The notes under the pieces were generated by a model, which worked only from the letters and a program-made list of their open reading frames with translations, searched no databases and was not told the DNA's origin. A stretch of DNA of 64,000 bases from JAGOFO01 sp964522105 (GTDB taxonomy: Bacteria > Myxococcota_A > UBA9042 > DTJE01): contig CAZFVA010000004.1 in assembly GCA_964522105.1 (NCBI GenBank), positions 62,001 through 126,000 of the forward strand. Direction: 5' to 3'. Numbering within the stretch: position 1 is the stretch's first letter; the number at the start of each line of letters is the position of its first letter. The position numbers and the translations under genes are program-made. This document shows positions 1 through 9,359 of the stretch, one piece after another.

Positions 1-965
1 AGCGCATGGTTGGCGATGACCTTTCCAACCTTCGCAGATTGCTTCGCGACGCCAAGGTGTCTGAAGACCGCAAAGCAATAACAGATGACAGCCGGGCCTT
101 TGATCTTGAGCAGCTCGAGGAGATGGAGCACAAGGTTCAGAACGCCCGCAAACGCATAAGGGCTGTTGAACAGAAGGCTAATCTGGAGGCTGATAATCTG
201 CTGAGTACTCAGCAGGCGATTATGTCTGCCGAGAAGCGGACCGAGAAGGCGAAGTGGGAGTTGGTTGAAGCCAATCTGCGGCTGGTCGTCTCGATTGCCA
301 AGAAATACACCAACCGTGGCCTGCAGTTTCTGGATCTGATTCAGGAAGGCAATATCGGCCTGATGAAGGCTGTCGAGAAGTTTGAATATCGCAGGGGATA
401 CAAGTTTTCGACGTATGCCACCTGGTGGATTCGTCAGGCGATTACGCGCGCAATCGCTGATCAGGCAAGGACGATTCGAATTCCGGTTCATATGATTGAA
501 ACCATCAACAAGCTGGTTCGCACCAGCAGATATCTGGTCCAGGAGTACGGTCGTGAGCCGACACCTGAAGAGATCAGCGAAAAGATGGAGATTCCGGTCG
601 AGAAGGTTCGCAAGGTAATGAAGATTGCCAGAGAGCCTATCTCGCTTGAAACCCCGATCGGTGAAGAAGAAGACTCGCATCTCGGCGATTTCATTGAAGA
701 TAAAAAGACGCCGTCACCGGCTGATTCGGTAGTTAAGGCAAACCTGGCCGAACAGATGCGCAAAGTGTTGTGCGGCCTGGGTACCAGGGAAGAAAAGGTT
801 CTGCGCATGCGTTTCGGGATTGGGGAAAAGAGCGATCACACCCTTGAAGAAGTCGGTCAGGAGTTCAGAGTAACTCGTGAACGAATTCGTCAGATCGAAG
901 CCAAGGCGCTGCGTAAGCTTCGGCATCCTTCCAGATCAAAGAAACTGAAAACATTCCTTGAGTAG
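1..965 (+). CDS. rpoD: RNA polymerase primary sigma factor RpoD, 5'-truncated by the window edge
   Basis: Directs core RNA polymerase to housekeeping promoters. The visible 319 residues contain region 2 (about residues 88-170), with LRLVVSIAKKY, the QFLDLIQEGNIGLMKAV block and the aromatic-rich FSTYATWWIRQAI that melts the -10 element. Region 3 follows, then region 4 (about 250-305) with the helix-turn-helix TLEEVGQEF / RVTRERIRQIEAKALRKLR that reads the -35 element. The first in-frame ATG is at 6, but the frame is open to the window edge and RpoD proteins normally carry a region 1.1/1.2 segment further upstream, so the true start lies outside. The spacing and C-terminal region 4 fit RpoD rather than RpoS or RpoH. 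folC follows 33 nt downstream on the same strand. Confidence 0.93.
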   Translation, partial: RMVGDDLSNLRRLLRDAKVSEDRKAITDDSRAFDLEQLEEMEHKVQNARKRIRAVEQKANLEADNLLSTQQAIMSAEKRTEKAKWELVEANLRLVVSIAKKYTNRGLQFLDLIQEGNIGLMKAVEKFEYRRGYKFSTYATWWIRQAITRAIADQARTIRIPVHMIETINKLVRTSRYLVQEYGREPTPEEISEKMEIPVEKVRKVMKIAREPISLETPIGEEEDSHLGDFIEDKKTPSPADSVVKANLAEQMRKVLCGLGTREEKVLRMRFGIGEKSDHTLEEVGQEFRVTRERIRQIEAKALRKLRHPSRSKKLKTFLE

Positions 966-998
966 CCGAAATCATTCCGCAATTCCGGAATCAATTTA

Positions 999-2270
999 AT
1001 GGATGACATTCTGAAGTTAAGTTTTCTTGGCCATCTTCAGCGCTCGGGGATAGTTCCCGGTCTGGAGAGGATGAGAGAACTGATGGAGGCGACAGGTCAT
1101 CCACAGTTGGCATATCCGACAATTCTGGTGACCGGGACTAACGGGAAGGGTTCGACAGCTTGTTTGATCGAATCAATTCTGCGGACTGCCGGGTACAGGA
1201 CCGGGCGCTTCACATCGCCCCATCTGGTTGACGTTCGTGAACGGATCGTGATTGACGGCAAGATGATTGATGAGGCGACTTTTGCGGAAATTGGCGCCAC
1301 GCTTGCGCAAGTGATGAATGAGCGGGGCATTCAGGCGACCTTTTTCGAGGCGCTGTCTGCAGTTGGCTTTCTGGCTTTTCGAAAGGCTGAAGTTGATATC
1401 GCGGTCGTGGAAATTGGAATGGGCGGGCGGTTTGATTCCACTAACGTTGCGGAGCCTGTCGTGTCGGTTCTGACAAATGTGGGCCTCGATCATGTCAATT
1501 TTCTGGGGAACAGTCGCAGGGCGATTGCCGGGGAAAAAGTCGGCGTTGCCAGGGCGGGCCGCCCATTTGTAACGGCGGTTGATGATGACATTTTTGATTC
1601 GACGGTCGGCCCGGAGTTATTGAGAGTCGGAGCCGTTCCGGTTCGTGCTGACAGGGATTTCAAGTATTTCGATGGGCCGGATGGGCTTGACTGGTGTGGA
1701 AGTTCCCGGGAATACAGGGGTCTTGTGTCAGGCCTCAAGGGGAAATTTCAGGCGGCAAATATTGCGGTGGCTGTTGCGGCCGTCGAATGCCTTTGTGAGA
1801 GTGGGTCTGGTTTCTGTGTTGATGAAGGGGCAATCAGGAAAGGTCTGAGCGCGGCAGTCTGGCCAGGTAGATTTCAGGTTGTGTCTACAGGGCCGACGGT
1901 CATTGTTGACGGGTGCCATAATGTGCATGCGGCGCAAAGCCTGCGGGAAGATCTGGCGTCACTTGCCGGGCCGATGATTCTGGTCCACGGCAGCAGGCCG
2001 GAGAAGGATTATGGCGGCGTGTTGAAGCTGATTGCCCCATTTTTTGATGCTGTTATTGAAACCGGTTTCATCGGTGGCGCAGATCCGGTTGATCTTGGCA
2101 GGGCGGCGCGTGATTGTGTTCGAGACGGTGTCTGTGTTGAAGAGATTCCTGATCTGGTAACGGCAATCACGAAGGCCACCGAGCTGTCAGGTACTGCGGG
2201 AACCGTCGTTATTACAGGTTCACTTTACATGATTGGCGCTGCAATCCGGGACATGGGCTGGGGCGTTTGA
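999..2270 (+). CDS. folC: Bifunctional dihydrofolate synthase / folylpolyglutamate synthase
   Basis: ATP-dependent cytoplasmic ligase that adds glutamate to dihydropteroate and to folates. The 423 residues match the usual FolC length of 420-430. The Mur-ligase type P-loop VTGTNGKGST lies near residues 44-53, followed by the folate-type TSPHLVDVRERI and the conserved EIGMGGRFDSTN. A later GLDHVNFLG and the C-terminal IVDGCHNVHAA complete the family signature. The ATG start has only a weak upstream GGAA. The gene sits 33 nt after rpoD, so it may be co-transcribed with it. The neighbours do not include other folate genes. Confidence 0.93.
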   Translation: MDDILKLSFLGHLQRSGIVPGLERMRELMEATGHPQLAYPTILVTGTNGKGSTACLIESILRTAGYRTGRFTSPHLVDVRERIVIDGKMIDEATFAEIGATLAQVMNERGIQATFFEALSAVGFLAFRKAEVDIAVVEIGMGGRFDSTNVAEPVVSVLTNVGLDHVNFLGNSRRAIAGEKVGVARAGRPFVTAVDDDIFDSTVGPELLRVGAVPVRADRDFKYFDGPDGLDWCGSSREYRGLVSGLKGKFQAANIAVAVAAVECLCESGSGFCVDEGAIRKGLSAAVWPGRFQVVSTGPTVIVDGCHNVHAAQSLREDLASLAGPMILVHGSRPEKDYGGVLKLIAPFFDAVIETGFIGGADPVDLGRAARDCVRDGVCVEEIPDLVTAITKATELSGTAGTVVITGSLYMIGAAIRDMGWGV

Positions 2271-2338
2271 CGTGATACTATCTGGTGGCAGACGCAGGCC
2301 GGTCTGAACGTTTTCTTATTAAGCAAGGCGGACGCAGG

Positions 2339-2878
2339 ATGGAATTTCTGCCCGGGGAAGAACCGGAAAAAATCTTGATGGTTCTGGCTTCGAAGGATTT
2401 CAGCGATGACGAATATCTGATTTCCAGAGCAGCGTTTGAAGAGGCTGGATTTCAGGTTGTCGTGTGTTCTTCAGTTCCAGGCAGGATCAGGGGTGCGGCC
2501 GGCACGTGGGTTATCGTTGATCAGTTGATTTATGAAGTCCGCGCCCACGGTTTTGCGGCCCTTGTTTTTGTTGGCGGTGACGGCGCGTCAGAGTATTTCA
2601 GTTCGAAGGTTGCCCATCGTCTTGCAGCCGAGGCCGAAGCAGGCGCCGTGGTCATCGGGGCGATATGTGTTGCGCCATCAATACTTGCGGAAGCCGGGAT
2701 GCTTGAGATGCGCAGGGCAACGTGTCATGTCAGCCGCCGGGAACATCTGAACTGCAGTAAAGCGGTCATGGTTGATGAGCCCGTGGTCAGTTCGGAATGG
2801 ATTGTCACCGCGTCAGGTCCGGCCGTTTCAAAAAGATTTGCGGCGGCAGTTCTTGAATTGATTGCCAGACGCAGATAA
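2339..2878 (+). CDS. DJ-1/PfpI family protein (class I glutamine amidotransferase-like)
   Basis: A 179-residue protein of the DJ-1/PfpI/ThiJ superfamily, whose members act as glyoxalases, deglycases, chaperones or proteases; the activity here cannot be assigned. The start MEFLPGEEPEKILMVLASKDF fits the first beta strand. A Glu-containing RAAFEEAGFQV helix follows, and the nucleophile elbow is AICVAPSILAEAG with the expected Cys. CHVSRREHL and VTASGPAVSKRFAAAVLELI are typical downstream segments. A GTG at 2285 would add 18 residues, but the ATG at 2339 has the better purine-rich upstream sequence (aaggcggacgcagg) and agrees with family N-termini. It lies close behind folC. Confidence 0.8.
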   Translation: MEFLPGEEPEKILMVLASKDFSDDEYLISRAAFEEAGFQVVVCSSVPGRIRGAAGTWVIVDQLIYEVRAHGFAALVFVGGDGASEYFSSKVAHRLAAEAEAGAVVIGAICVAPSILAEAGMLEMRRATCHVSRREHLNCSKAVMVDEPVVSSEWIVTASGPAVSKRFAAAVLELIARRR

Positions 2879-2900
2879 CTAAAGCAAATTCAATTAGTTA
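2876..2900 (+). terminator. Weak inverted repeat after the DJ-1 gene
   Basis: TAACTAA at 2876-2882 is perfectly complementary to TTAGTTA at 2894-2900 with an 11-nt loop, and a short T-run (2905-2911) follows six bases after the stem. The stem is A/T-rich and overlaps the stop codon, so it is at best a weak terminator. Confidence 0.25.
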
Positions 2901-3037
2901 ATCCTGTTTTTGCCTGCAGGGCCAATGTGTCAAAACTTGACATGATCGCCGTGATGTTGGAATCTCACGTCCGGACGGACACCGGGGCATTGCCCGGTGT
3001 ACCTGGCTTATGGCTGGTCCATATGGAGGAGATTTCG

Positions 3038-3601
3038 ATGAGCAAGATTCTTGTAACGCTGGCGGCATGTTCGGCACTGGCTCTTGTTAGTGCGGGATGC
3101 GCGAAGAAGCAGGCTGCTGAACCGGTTAAGGTTGAATCTGCACAGAAGGCCGAGGCCCCGGCACCGGTTGAAGCTGTGAAGGCACCGGAAGTTGTAAAGG
3201 CGGTTGAGGCGGCCCCTGCCCCGGCCGGTGAACAGAAAGCGGAGGGAACAGTGGAAGCGGTAGAAGTGACGACCCCGAGTGGCCTCAAGTTTGTTGAATT
3301 GAAGATCGGCGAAGGCGAACTGCCGCAGGCCGGACAGACCGTTATTGTTCACTATACCGGCACACTGACCGATGGAAAGAAGTTCGACAGCTCGGTTGAT
3401 CGTGGCCAGCCTTTCAGCTTTGTGCTGGGAAAGGGCATGGTTATCAAGGGTTGGGACGAAGGCCTTTCGACGATGAAGATTGGCGGCAAGCGCAAGCTTA
3501 TCATTCCGCCGGAACTCGGTTATGGCGCCCGTGGAGCTGGTGGAGTTATCCCGCCGAATGCCACACTGCTGTTTGACGTTGAACTGATTGGCGTGAAGTA
3601 G
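3038..3601 (+). CDS. FKBP-type peptidyl-prolyl isomerase lipoprotein
   Basis: Catalyses cis-trans isomerisation of prolyl bonds in the cell envelope. The ATG at 3038 has GGAGGA seven bases upstream and opens a lipoprotein signal peptide ending in VSAG|C at Cys21, so an upstream GTG at 2927 is rejected. After the lipidated Cys comes about 60 residues of Ala/Pro/Val/Lys-rich linker. The FKBP domain (about residues 85-187) shows GQTVIVHYTGTLTDGKKFDSS, PFSFVLG, VIKGWDEGL, IPPELGYGARG and a terminal LLFDVELIGV, i.e. the full set of active-site segments. The protein is probably membrane anchored in the periplasm and helps envelope protein folding. It is a single gene facing the convergent cca gene. 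Confidence 0.9.
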   Translation: MSKILVTLAACSALALVSAGCAKKQAAEPVKVESAQKAEAPAPVEAVKAPEVVKAVEAAPAPAGEQKAEGTVEAVEVTTPSGLKFVELKIGEGELPQAGQTVIVHYTGTLTDGKKFDSSVDRGQPFSFVLGKGMVIKGWDEGLSTMKIGGKRKLIIPPELGYGARGAGGVIPPNATLLFDVELIGVK

Positions 3602-4882
3602 TCAGTTTTCGGTTTCGTCCGCGACCTTATTAATAAATTCAATAGCTTCAGCGTGCGTTGTTATTTTTCCGCGCAGTTGTTCGTCTTCAATCATTGTAAG
3701 TGTTGAAGCTATCCGTGGTCCCCTTGGTATCCCGGCCGCAATTACGTCATTTCCTGAAACGACAGGCTGTGGATGCAGGTCTTGCGCGGTCCATGAAAGA
3801 AGGCGCGTTCTGGCCGCTTCCACCGGGGCCGTCGATTTTTCAGCGGCTTTCTGGCGCGCATCAAGAAGGCTGACGCCATCGGCAAAATCTGGAAGTCTGA
3901 CCAGCCTTTTTTCCGCCGCAACGTCGTCATATGGCAGAAGTTCCGCTTCTGTTGCGCAACTGATTATGCTGTAAACGGAGGCTATCTGTTGATTGCTTCT
4001 TTTGAGCCGTCGCAAAACGGCTGCGGCACCTTCCGGGCCAAGCGGGAAAAGGACGGCGGCCCACATCAGGTTGGCGCCTGTTCCTTTCAGCCTGTCGATG
4101 ACAGCAGTAGTGAACGGGATGTCTTTAATATCAAATAGTTCTGGAATTATGACGTCAAGCAGACCGGTTTCGTCGGCCAGTCGGAATCCGGTAACGGGGT
4201 CGCGGGCTTCAAATAACTTTCGCAGCTCTTCTGAAATGCGCTCGACACTTACCTGCCTTACAAGGGCGGCATGTTGTTTGATTGCGTTCAGTGTGTCTTT
4301 TTCAATACTGAATCCGGTTACAGCGGCAAACCTGACAGCCCGCAATGGTCTGAGGTGGTCTTCTTCGAATCGTTTAACAGGTTCGCCAATGGCCCGGATG
4401 ACGCCGGCGTTTATGTCCGGAATGCCCCCGACCAGATCAGTTACAATTCCGGTGTGCGGGTCAAGCGCCAGGCCGTTCATCGTGAAGTCACGCCGAAGTA
4501 CGTCTTCCTTCAGATCGGTGAATCGGACGCCGTCAGGTCGCCTGCCGTCAGAGTAACTGGAGTCGGCCCGCAGAGTGGCGACTTCGAATTCCATGCCGGA
4601 TATCCGCACAATAATGACCCCGAACTGGGCACCCACCGGAATCGTATGTTGAAAAAGGCCCTGAACATCGTTCGGAGTTGCTGATGTCGCAATGTCATAA
4701 TCAACGGGCGTGATACCCATGATCATGTCACGGACGGCCCCACCTATGATCCAGGCTTCAAATCCAGATTTCTTCAGGATATTAACGACTTTTGATGCCC
4801 GCACAAATGCTGGTGATTTGATCGGCAGGGTAATCTGGACTGTGACCGCATCGCTGCCATCGCTTGTCAGGGGCGATGTCAT
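3602..4882 (-). CDS. cca: CCA tRNA nucleotidyltransferase / poly(A) polymerase family
   Basis: Adds or repairs the 3' CCA end of tRNA, or polyadenylates RNA in some relatives. The 426-residue protein has the class II nucleotidyltransferase head: GGAVRD near residues 47-52 and DYDIA near 61-65, followed by RRDFTMNGLALD and RPLRAVRFAA, which bind the tRNA and nucleotide. The C-terminal half is helical. The start at 4882 is chosen because its ATG overlaps the stop of the upstream gene as TGATG; an in-frame start at 4918 would intrude 12 codons into that gene. No HD phosphohydrolase motif is obvious. Translational coupling to the diacylglycerol-kinase-like gene suggests one transcript. Confidence 0.88.
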   Translation of the reverse strand: MTSPLTSDGSDAVTVQITLPIKSPAFVRASKVVNILKKSGFEAWIIGGAVRDMIMGITPVDYDIATSATPNDVQGLFQHTIPVGAQFGVIIVRISGMEFEVATLRADSSYSDGRRPDGVRFTDLKEDVLRRDFTMNGLALDPHTGIVTDLVGGIPDINAGVIRAIGEPVKRFEEDHLRPLRAVRFAAVTGFSIEKDTLNAIKQHAALVRQVSVERISEELRKLFEARDPVTGFRLADETGLLDVIIPELFDIKDIPFTTAVIDRLKGTGANLMWAAVLFPLGPEGAAAVLRRLKRSNQQIASVYSIISCATEAELLPYDDVAAEKRLVRLPDFADGVSLLDARQKAAEKSTAPVEAARTRLLSWTAQDLHPQPVVSGNDVIAAGIPRGPRIASTLTMIEDEQLRGKITTHAEAIEFINKVADETEN

Positions 4883-5892
4883 CAGATGTCTTCCCCCGAA
4901 ACGACGCTGAAGCGCCACTTGCTCATCGTGACCTCGATTGGTCCGATGTCCTGGTAAAGTTCGCCATCAAGCGTGAAATTACCGTCAGTCAATATGCGGT
5001 GCGTGCGTGGTCTGGCTGCAATCATCGGATGCTGCAGTTCCCAAAGAAGGTATGGGATAAGCCGGACAACGTCTGACGGGTTCTTCGCGTGTATGGCCTT
5101 TGAGTGAAAGCCGTCTTCAGGGTCTGTCGCCGAAAGCGCCCACACAAGGCCGCGTACCAGTTTGATGTCAATTGTGGATGCGACAACGCCGATCGTCCCA
5201 CGGTTGGACAGGCCGTCGATTTCGATCGATCGTTTGTTTGGCTCCAGTCGCCAGCGATTTTCCTTGAAAAACGAAGACTTAAGGAAGTAACCAAGAGTCC
5301 CTTTCGCCAGAAAAGCTGCCAGTCCGGGATAGCCGCCACCGATGCTGTCGCAAAGTTCCAGTGTATTGGCAATAACCTGCGATCCGAAGACCATTCCCAG
5401 CAAAGCCTTGTCAGGCTCGGCACCAATTGGCTGGACCTTAAGCAGGCCGATTTCCCTTGTGGAAATTGAATCGAGCGGCCTGTTTTTCCACCGCGTCAGG
5501 AATCTGGTCAGCGTGTCTTCCGGGTTGTGGTTTGTGCGCATGGCGCGACTGGCGATGTTGTAGGTTCCGCCGTTCAACAGCAGCAAGGTCGGTTTGCGAA
5601 CCGGTTCCCCGGAGTCATATGTGACGCCGGATTCCAGCAGCCTGGCCAGGGCATTGATCGTGCTGTGGATAGTGCCGTCGCCACCATTGATTCCAAGCAC
5701 GTTTATCTTCTGGTCAACCAGCAGGCAGCGGACTGCTTCAGATATTTCTGATTCGCAGGCGGTAACGATGGCATCGGCAGTTGATGAAAGTTTTTCTTCG
5801 ATGCGCTTATGGGTAAAGGGGAACCGCTCGTTATGTTGAGCTGAAGGGTTTGTAAGAACACCCAGACGCACTGTTTGCGGATTTATTGTCAT
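4882..5892 (-). CDS. Diacylglycerol kinase catalytic-domain protein (lipid kinase family)
   Basis: A soluble ATP-dependent lipid kinase-like protein of 336 residues. The N-terminus has the fold's first strand (RLGVLTNPSAQHN). The nucleotide-binding INGGDGTIHSTINAL with GGDGT lies at about 70-74, and a second Gly-rich segment LLLLNGGTYNIASRAM follows near 102-117. The C-terminal all-beta domain ends with FTLDGELYQDIGPIEV, matching the DG(E/D) motif of YegS/DgkB-like kinases. Its substrate (diacylglycerol, sphingosine or another lipid) cannot be told from sequence. It overlaps cca by one base of coding and presumably starts that transcript. Confidence 0.8.
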   Translation of the reverse strand: MTINPQTVRLGVLTNPSAQHNERFPFTHKRIEEKLSSTADAIVTACESEISEAVRCLLVDQKINVLGINGGDGTIHSTINALARLLESGVTYDSGEPVRKPTLLLLNGGTYNIASRAMRTNHNPEDTLTRFLTRWKNRPLDSISTREIGLLKVQPIGAEPDKALLGMVFGSQVIANTLELCDSIGGGYPGLAAFLAKGTLGYFLKSSFFKENRWRLEPNKRSIEIDGLSNRGTIGVVASTIDIKLVRGLVWALSATDPEDGFHSKAIHAKNPSDVVRLIPYLLWELQHPMIAARPRTHRILTDGNFTLDGELYQDIGPIEVTMSKWRFSVVSGEDI

Positions 5893-5903
5893 CGGTTTTC
5901 TGG

Positions 5904-7886
5904 TCAGTTCCGGATGCCCCAGAATCTGCCAATGGGGTCATAGGTGTAACTGCCGATAATGAGGTTAGCGTCCCAGTTACACTGCTCCATCTTGTTTCCG
6001 ATCGTGTCGAATTCCATATTGCGGTCGGTGTCGATCATGTGGGCCGGGTCATCAATCGGTGTTCCAACCCTGAAATTGTCCGGGGTCCCGTCAAGTCCAT
6101 TAAGCTGGTCGCGAATGTAACCCACCACTGTAGTCATCAGTGCATCACATGCACCTTCAGCAATACCGGCCGGCAGCCACGTGTACTTGGCCACCAGGGT
6201 GGCGTCGAAGTCACTGCAGCATGACATCGTCTGCAGGCACTGGCGTCCGGCAAGAAGTGACCCGATCAGGGCTTCGTAAGAATCAACGGCCGGCAGTCCG
6301 GATGAATCGGTGCCGTCACCGAAGATTTGCGGCAGAAGGATCTTTTCAAGGGCGAAGTTAATAAGCGCCCCGTACTTCAGGTTGACCGGGTGCGGGTCGA
6401 TTTGCAGGTACGCGCCGTCAATCAGTTTGCCACTGATATCTGCCCTGATGGCGTTTCCAATTCCAGGTATTGCAGCCATCGAGAAGTAAACTGCGCCGCA
6501 TTCGTCATCAGCCGGGTCGCAGTCCTTGCCCAGCGACCATCTGAATATAACCGTGTGCCAGACTTCCTTGCAGTCGCCAAGCGCGATGATTCCGTCCGGC
6601 CCCGGGTCTTTAGTGCAGGTCATTGTCGATTTGATTCTGAATTTCTGCAGAATGGCACCGACGTCCTTGCCGCCGAAATAGATCTTTTCGCACAGGGACG
6701 GATCATTTTCGTATGGACAGTTATTCTTCAACAGGTTCTCGATAATGGCGTCAATGATTCCGACCACGAAAGAACCGATCGTTCCGTATTCACCAAGAAC
6801 CGGATCTTCAGCGTCGGCAAATATGTAACCACAGATGTCAGTGCCGATGTTGATACCGAGTATTGTTTCGTCGCACATCAGCATCAGCAACTGGCCTGTC
6901 GGCGAAGTGAACAGACCGATCAGGATGTCCAGGATCTTGTCGACAGTGGGCGGCAGGCCGGACGTCAGGTCGAAATTGCTGTCAATGTCGTAGGACCCGA
7001 TGATCGACGGCGGAATGTCAATCAGGGTAAGGACAACGGTCTTCATGTTGCCGTATTCGACATGGCCGTTCGTATCGTCGCATGCCCAGGCCCGCACAAG
7101 GTCTGAGTCCTGTTCGTAGGCAAGGGCAACGATGGTGTAGTCCTGCGCAAGTTCAGTTTCAAGGCCGGGAAGTGATTTGAATATGACCTGGCCTCCGATG
7201 ACCATGACATTGGCGCTCTCGATTGTGGCAGGCGGCAGATTTTTGCGATCGAGAGAGGCACATTCGTAAAGGTGCTCTGCGTCTTTCTTGAAAATGCGGA
7301 CCTTGGCAGTTTTCAGCATCGGATACATGCCGCCGTATACGTCGAACTCGACTTTGAGTGGCGGAATTCCTTTAGGATCAACAAACACGGTAATTTCTAC
7401 ACAGTCGTCTTCAGAACCATATACGCATGCTTTGATGTGGCAATAGCCCCGGTTCTGAAAGCTCTTGACTGAACCGTAGGCAATACCGTCTTCGCCTGTG
7501 TAAGCTGTTGTGACGTCAAGCTGGCAGTATTCTTCGCCGTCAAGCAGTTCAAAGCTGATGGCCCGGTCCGCGTCATCACCGTTGCAATCGCGGTAGAACA
7601 CAGACACTGATCTTGTCTGGGTAGTAGACATCCAGATGTGGACTCCGCCTGCAGCATCATCCATCTCGCCTTCAAATCCGAAACCGGCCACGCATATTGT
7701 GTCTGCCGAATCCGATCCGATCTGGTCCCTGTCCGATGAGTCTGTTTCTGTATTTGAACCATCAAGGGTATCAAAGCCGGGAAGCTCGGTCGGCGGGATA
7801 TCTTCGCCCGTGATGTTGTTATCCCCACAACCGGCAAACCCTGCGATTGCCACTAGAAGCATTCCGGAAAGTAAAGCGTATCTCAT
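5904..7886 (-). CDS. Large lipoprotein of unknown function
   Basis: A 660-residue protein that I do not recognise. The start at 7886 has AAAGGA upstream and opens a lipoprotein signal peptide (MRYALLSGMLLVAIAGFAGC) with the lipidated Cys at residue 20; the longer frame from 7949 adds a basic leader that fits no signal. An acidic Asp/Ser/Thr linker follows, typical of surface lipoproteins. The remainder is predicted soluble and rich in Asp and Gly, with about two dozen Cys residues spread along it, many in CD, CPYE or DCDPADDEC contexts that suggest disulfides. There is a possible Ig-like beta region near the N-terminus. The gene is divergent from panD and ends 11 nt before the lipid-kinase-like gene, so it may lead the minus-strand run 5904 to 3602. 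Confidence 0.75.
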   Translation of the reverse strand: MRYALLSGMLLVAIAGFAGCGDNNITGEDIPPTELPGFDTLDGSNTETDSSDRDQIGSDSADTICVAGFGFEGEMDDAAGGVHIWMSTTQTRSVSVFYRDCNGDDADRAISFELLDGEEYCQLDVTTAYTGEDGIAYGSVKSFQNRGYCHIKACVYGSEDDCVEITVFVDPKGIPPLKVEFDVYGGMYPMLKTAKVRIFKKDAEHLYECASLDRKNLPPATIESANVMVIGGQVIFKSLPGLETELAQDYTIVALAYEQDSDLVRAWACDDTNGHVEYGNMKTVVLTLIDIPPSIIGSYDIDSNFDLTSGLPPTVDKILDILIGLFTSPTGQLLMLMCDETILGINIGTDICGYIFADAEDPVLGEYGTIGSFVVGIIDAIIENLLKNNCPYENDPSLCEKIYFGGKDVGAILQKFRIKSTMTCTKDPGPDGIIALGDCKEVWHTVIFRWSLGKDCDPADDECGAVYFSMAAIPGIGNAIRADISGKLIDGAYLQIDPHPVNLKYGALINFALEKILLPQIFGDGTDSSGLPAVDSYEALIGSLLAGRQCLQTMSCCSDFDATLVAKYTWLPAGIAEGACDALMTTVVGYIRDQLNGLDGTPDNFRVGTPIDDPAHMIDTDRNMEFDTIGNKMEQCNWDANLIIGSYTYDPIGRFWGIRN

Positions 7887-8078
7887 TGTGCGTCCTTTCT
7901 GGCGAACCAGTAATCGCCTGAATAACCAGCTATTTACCGTTCGGAACAAGAATAGCCCTTTGTATTGTACCTATTGGAATCAACAATCGCAACGTGACGA
8001 ACCTTAATGATTTAGATCCTGTACTTGAAGTTTGTAATAATGTAGGATTTCGCCGACAGATTGACCCGGGAGGCAGTC

Positions 8079-8486
8079 ATGTTGACCAGAAAGTTTCTGA
8101 CAGGAAAGATTCACAGGGCGACCGTAACAAGCGCCGATGTGAGCTATGTTGGTTCCATAACGATCGACAGGGATCTTATGGAGGCAGTAGATTTTCGCCC
8201 CCTCGAAGAGGTGGAAATCTGGGACGTGACAAACGGCGCCAGGTTTTCAACCTACTGTCTGCCTGGTGAACGAGGCTCCGGCATCATTCAGATAAACGGG
8301 GCTGCGGCGCACCTGGCTCATAAAGGTGACAAGATAATCGTTGCTTCGTACGGCATTTTTGATTCGGAATCGCTTGGTAAACATGTTGTTCCAGTCGTCA
8401 TTCCTGATGACAACAACATGATTCTTCGGCGGTTGGAATACAGAGCCGATCTTGCCAACGGTGATTTTGAGGTTGTTGACCTGTAA
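8079..8486 (+). CDS. panD: Aspartate 1-decarboxylase proenzyme
   Basis: Makes beta-alanine from aspartate for pantothenate and coenzyme A. The 135-residue chain has the family length. MLTRKFLTGKIHRATVT is the usual N-terminus with the catalytic Lys9/Lys10 region. The self-cleavage site is Gly25-Ser26 in SYVGSITID; cleavage converts Ser26 into the pyruvoyl cofactor of the alpha chain. TNGARFSTY and GSGIIQINGAAAHL are the substrate-binding segments. The ATG at 8079 is preceded by GGGAGG, so the in-frame TTG at 8061 is not used. No panB or panC is nearby. The intergenic space shared with the divergent lipoprotein gene is about 190 nt. Confidence 0.95.
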   Translation: MLTRKFLTGKIHRATVTSADVSYVGSITIDRDLMEAVDFRPLEEVEIWDVTNGARFSTYCLPGERGSGIIQINGAAAHLAHKGDKIIVASYGIFDSESLGKHVVPVVIPDDNNMILRRLEYRADLANGDFEVVDL

Positions 8487-8564
8487 GCTGACAACTTTCA
8501 TACCTGACAAATATTGATCTGAAATGTATCTGACAGATTTTGAACGTGGTGCGGAGGTTTTTTT

Positions 8565-9359
8565 GTGGGTCTGTTCAACAACAGGGAACTTCTGGATCTC
8601 CGTTTAGAACTTGACCGCATCAAAACCAGTCTGGAAAAGGCAGAAGCCGATTTGAAAGTCGCGACCGGCAGGGCTGTCGCTGCAGAAGAAGCTTTGTTGG
8701 CGACTGGCAAGGCTGTCGAAACACTTAATAAAGAAAATAAAGACCTCAAGGTTCAGGTTGACAGGCTTCTGGAATGTCGAGTCAGGGCCGAGAAGGCGGC
8801 GTCCTTTTTTGAAGAAAGGTTCAATGCGGTCAGGCGCGAACTGGATTTTGCGAAAGGCGCCGTTGAATCGTCGCGGGCTGGTGAAGGCTCAAGGGCGGTT
8901 GGAGCTCAACTTAAAGGTGAAAACAGCAGGCTCAAGGTCGAGCTCGAGCTTTTTGCTGCGCAGGTCGAGCGATTGAAGGTTCAACTTGAGCAGGCGAAGT
9001 CTGAAATTCCTGCTGTTGGTCTTAACGTGATCAAGGCAGGTCAGTCCGATGGCGATGACTTCGCCGTTCTGCGGAGTGAACTTGACAGCACCCGGCGTCG
9101 CCTTGCTGAATCTGAAGAGATGCGGCGGCTTGCGGTTCGTAAAGCTGAACATAACCGGCGCGCATGGGTGACTACGCAGATGCAGCTTGACCTTGCAGAA
9201 GACAGACTTTGCCTGATAACGACAGGGAAACCACGGCCGGTTAGCGATGATTTGCGGTACGCCACCAGCGAAGGCGATGAAATGATTCAGGCCGACGACG
9301 TGGACGCCGGTAATAAAATCGTTGAAACTGTCATGGTCCAGACGGAAATTGTGGAATGA
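8565..9359 (+). CDS. Coiled-coil protein of unknown function, first of three overlapping envelope genes
   Basis: A 264-residue, strongly charged protein that I do not recognise. From about residue 8 to 150 it has heptad-like spacing of Leu/Ala with Glu, Lys and Arg (for example LRLELDRIKTSLEKAEADLK), so a long coiled coil is likely; a second helical stretch lies at about 165-215. No signal peptide or membrane segment is visible, so it is probably cytoplasmic or peripheral. The GTG start has GCGGAGG about seven bases upstream. Its stop overlaps the next start as ATGA, so translation of the lipoprotein gene is coupled to it. Confidence 0.7.
   Translation: MGLFNNRELLDLRLELDRIKTSLEKAEADLKVATGRAVAAEEALLATGKAVETLNKENKDLKVQVDRLLECRVRAEKAASFFEERFNAVRRELDFAKGAVESSRAGEGSRAVGAQLKGENSRLKVELELFAAQVERLKVQLEQAKSEIPAVGLNVIKAGQSDGDDFAVLRSELDSTRRRLAESEEMRRLAVRKAEHNRRAWVTTQMQLDLAEDRLCLITTGKPRPVSDDLRYATSEGDEMIQADDVDAGNKIVETVMVQTEIVE

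Noticed and set aside
2927..3037. Upstream extension of the FKBP gene from a GTG
   Set aside because: The downstream ATG has GGAGGA and exposes a canonical lipoprotein signal.
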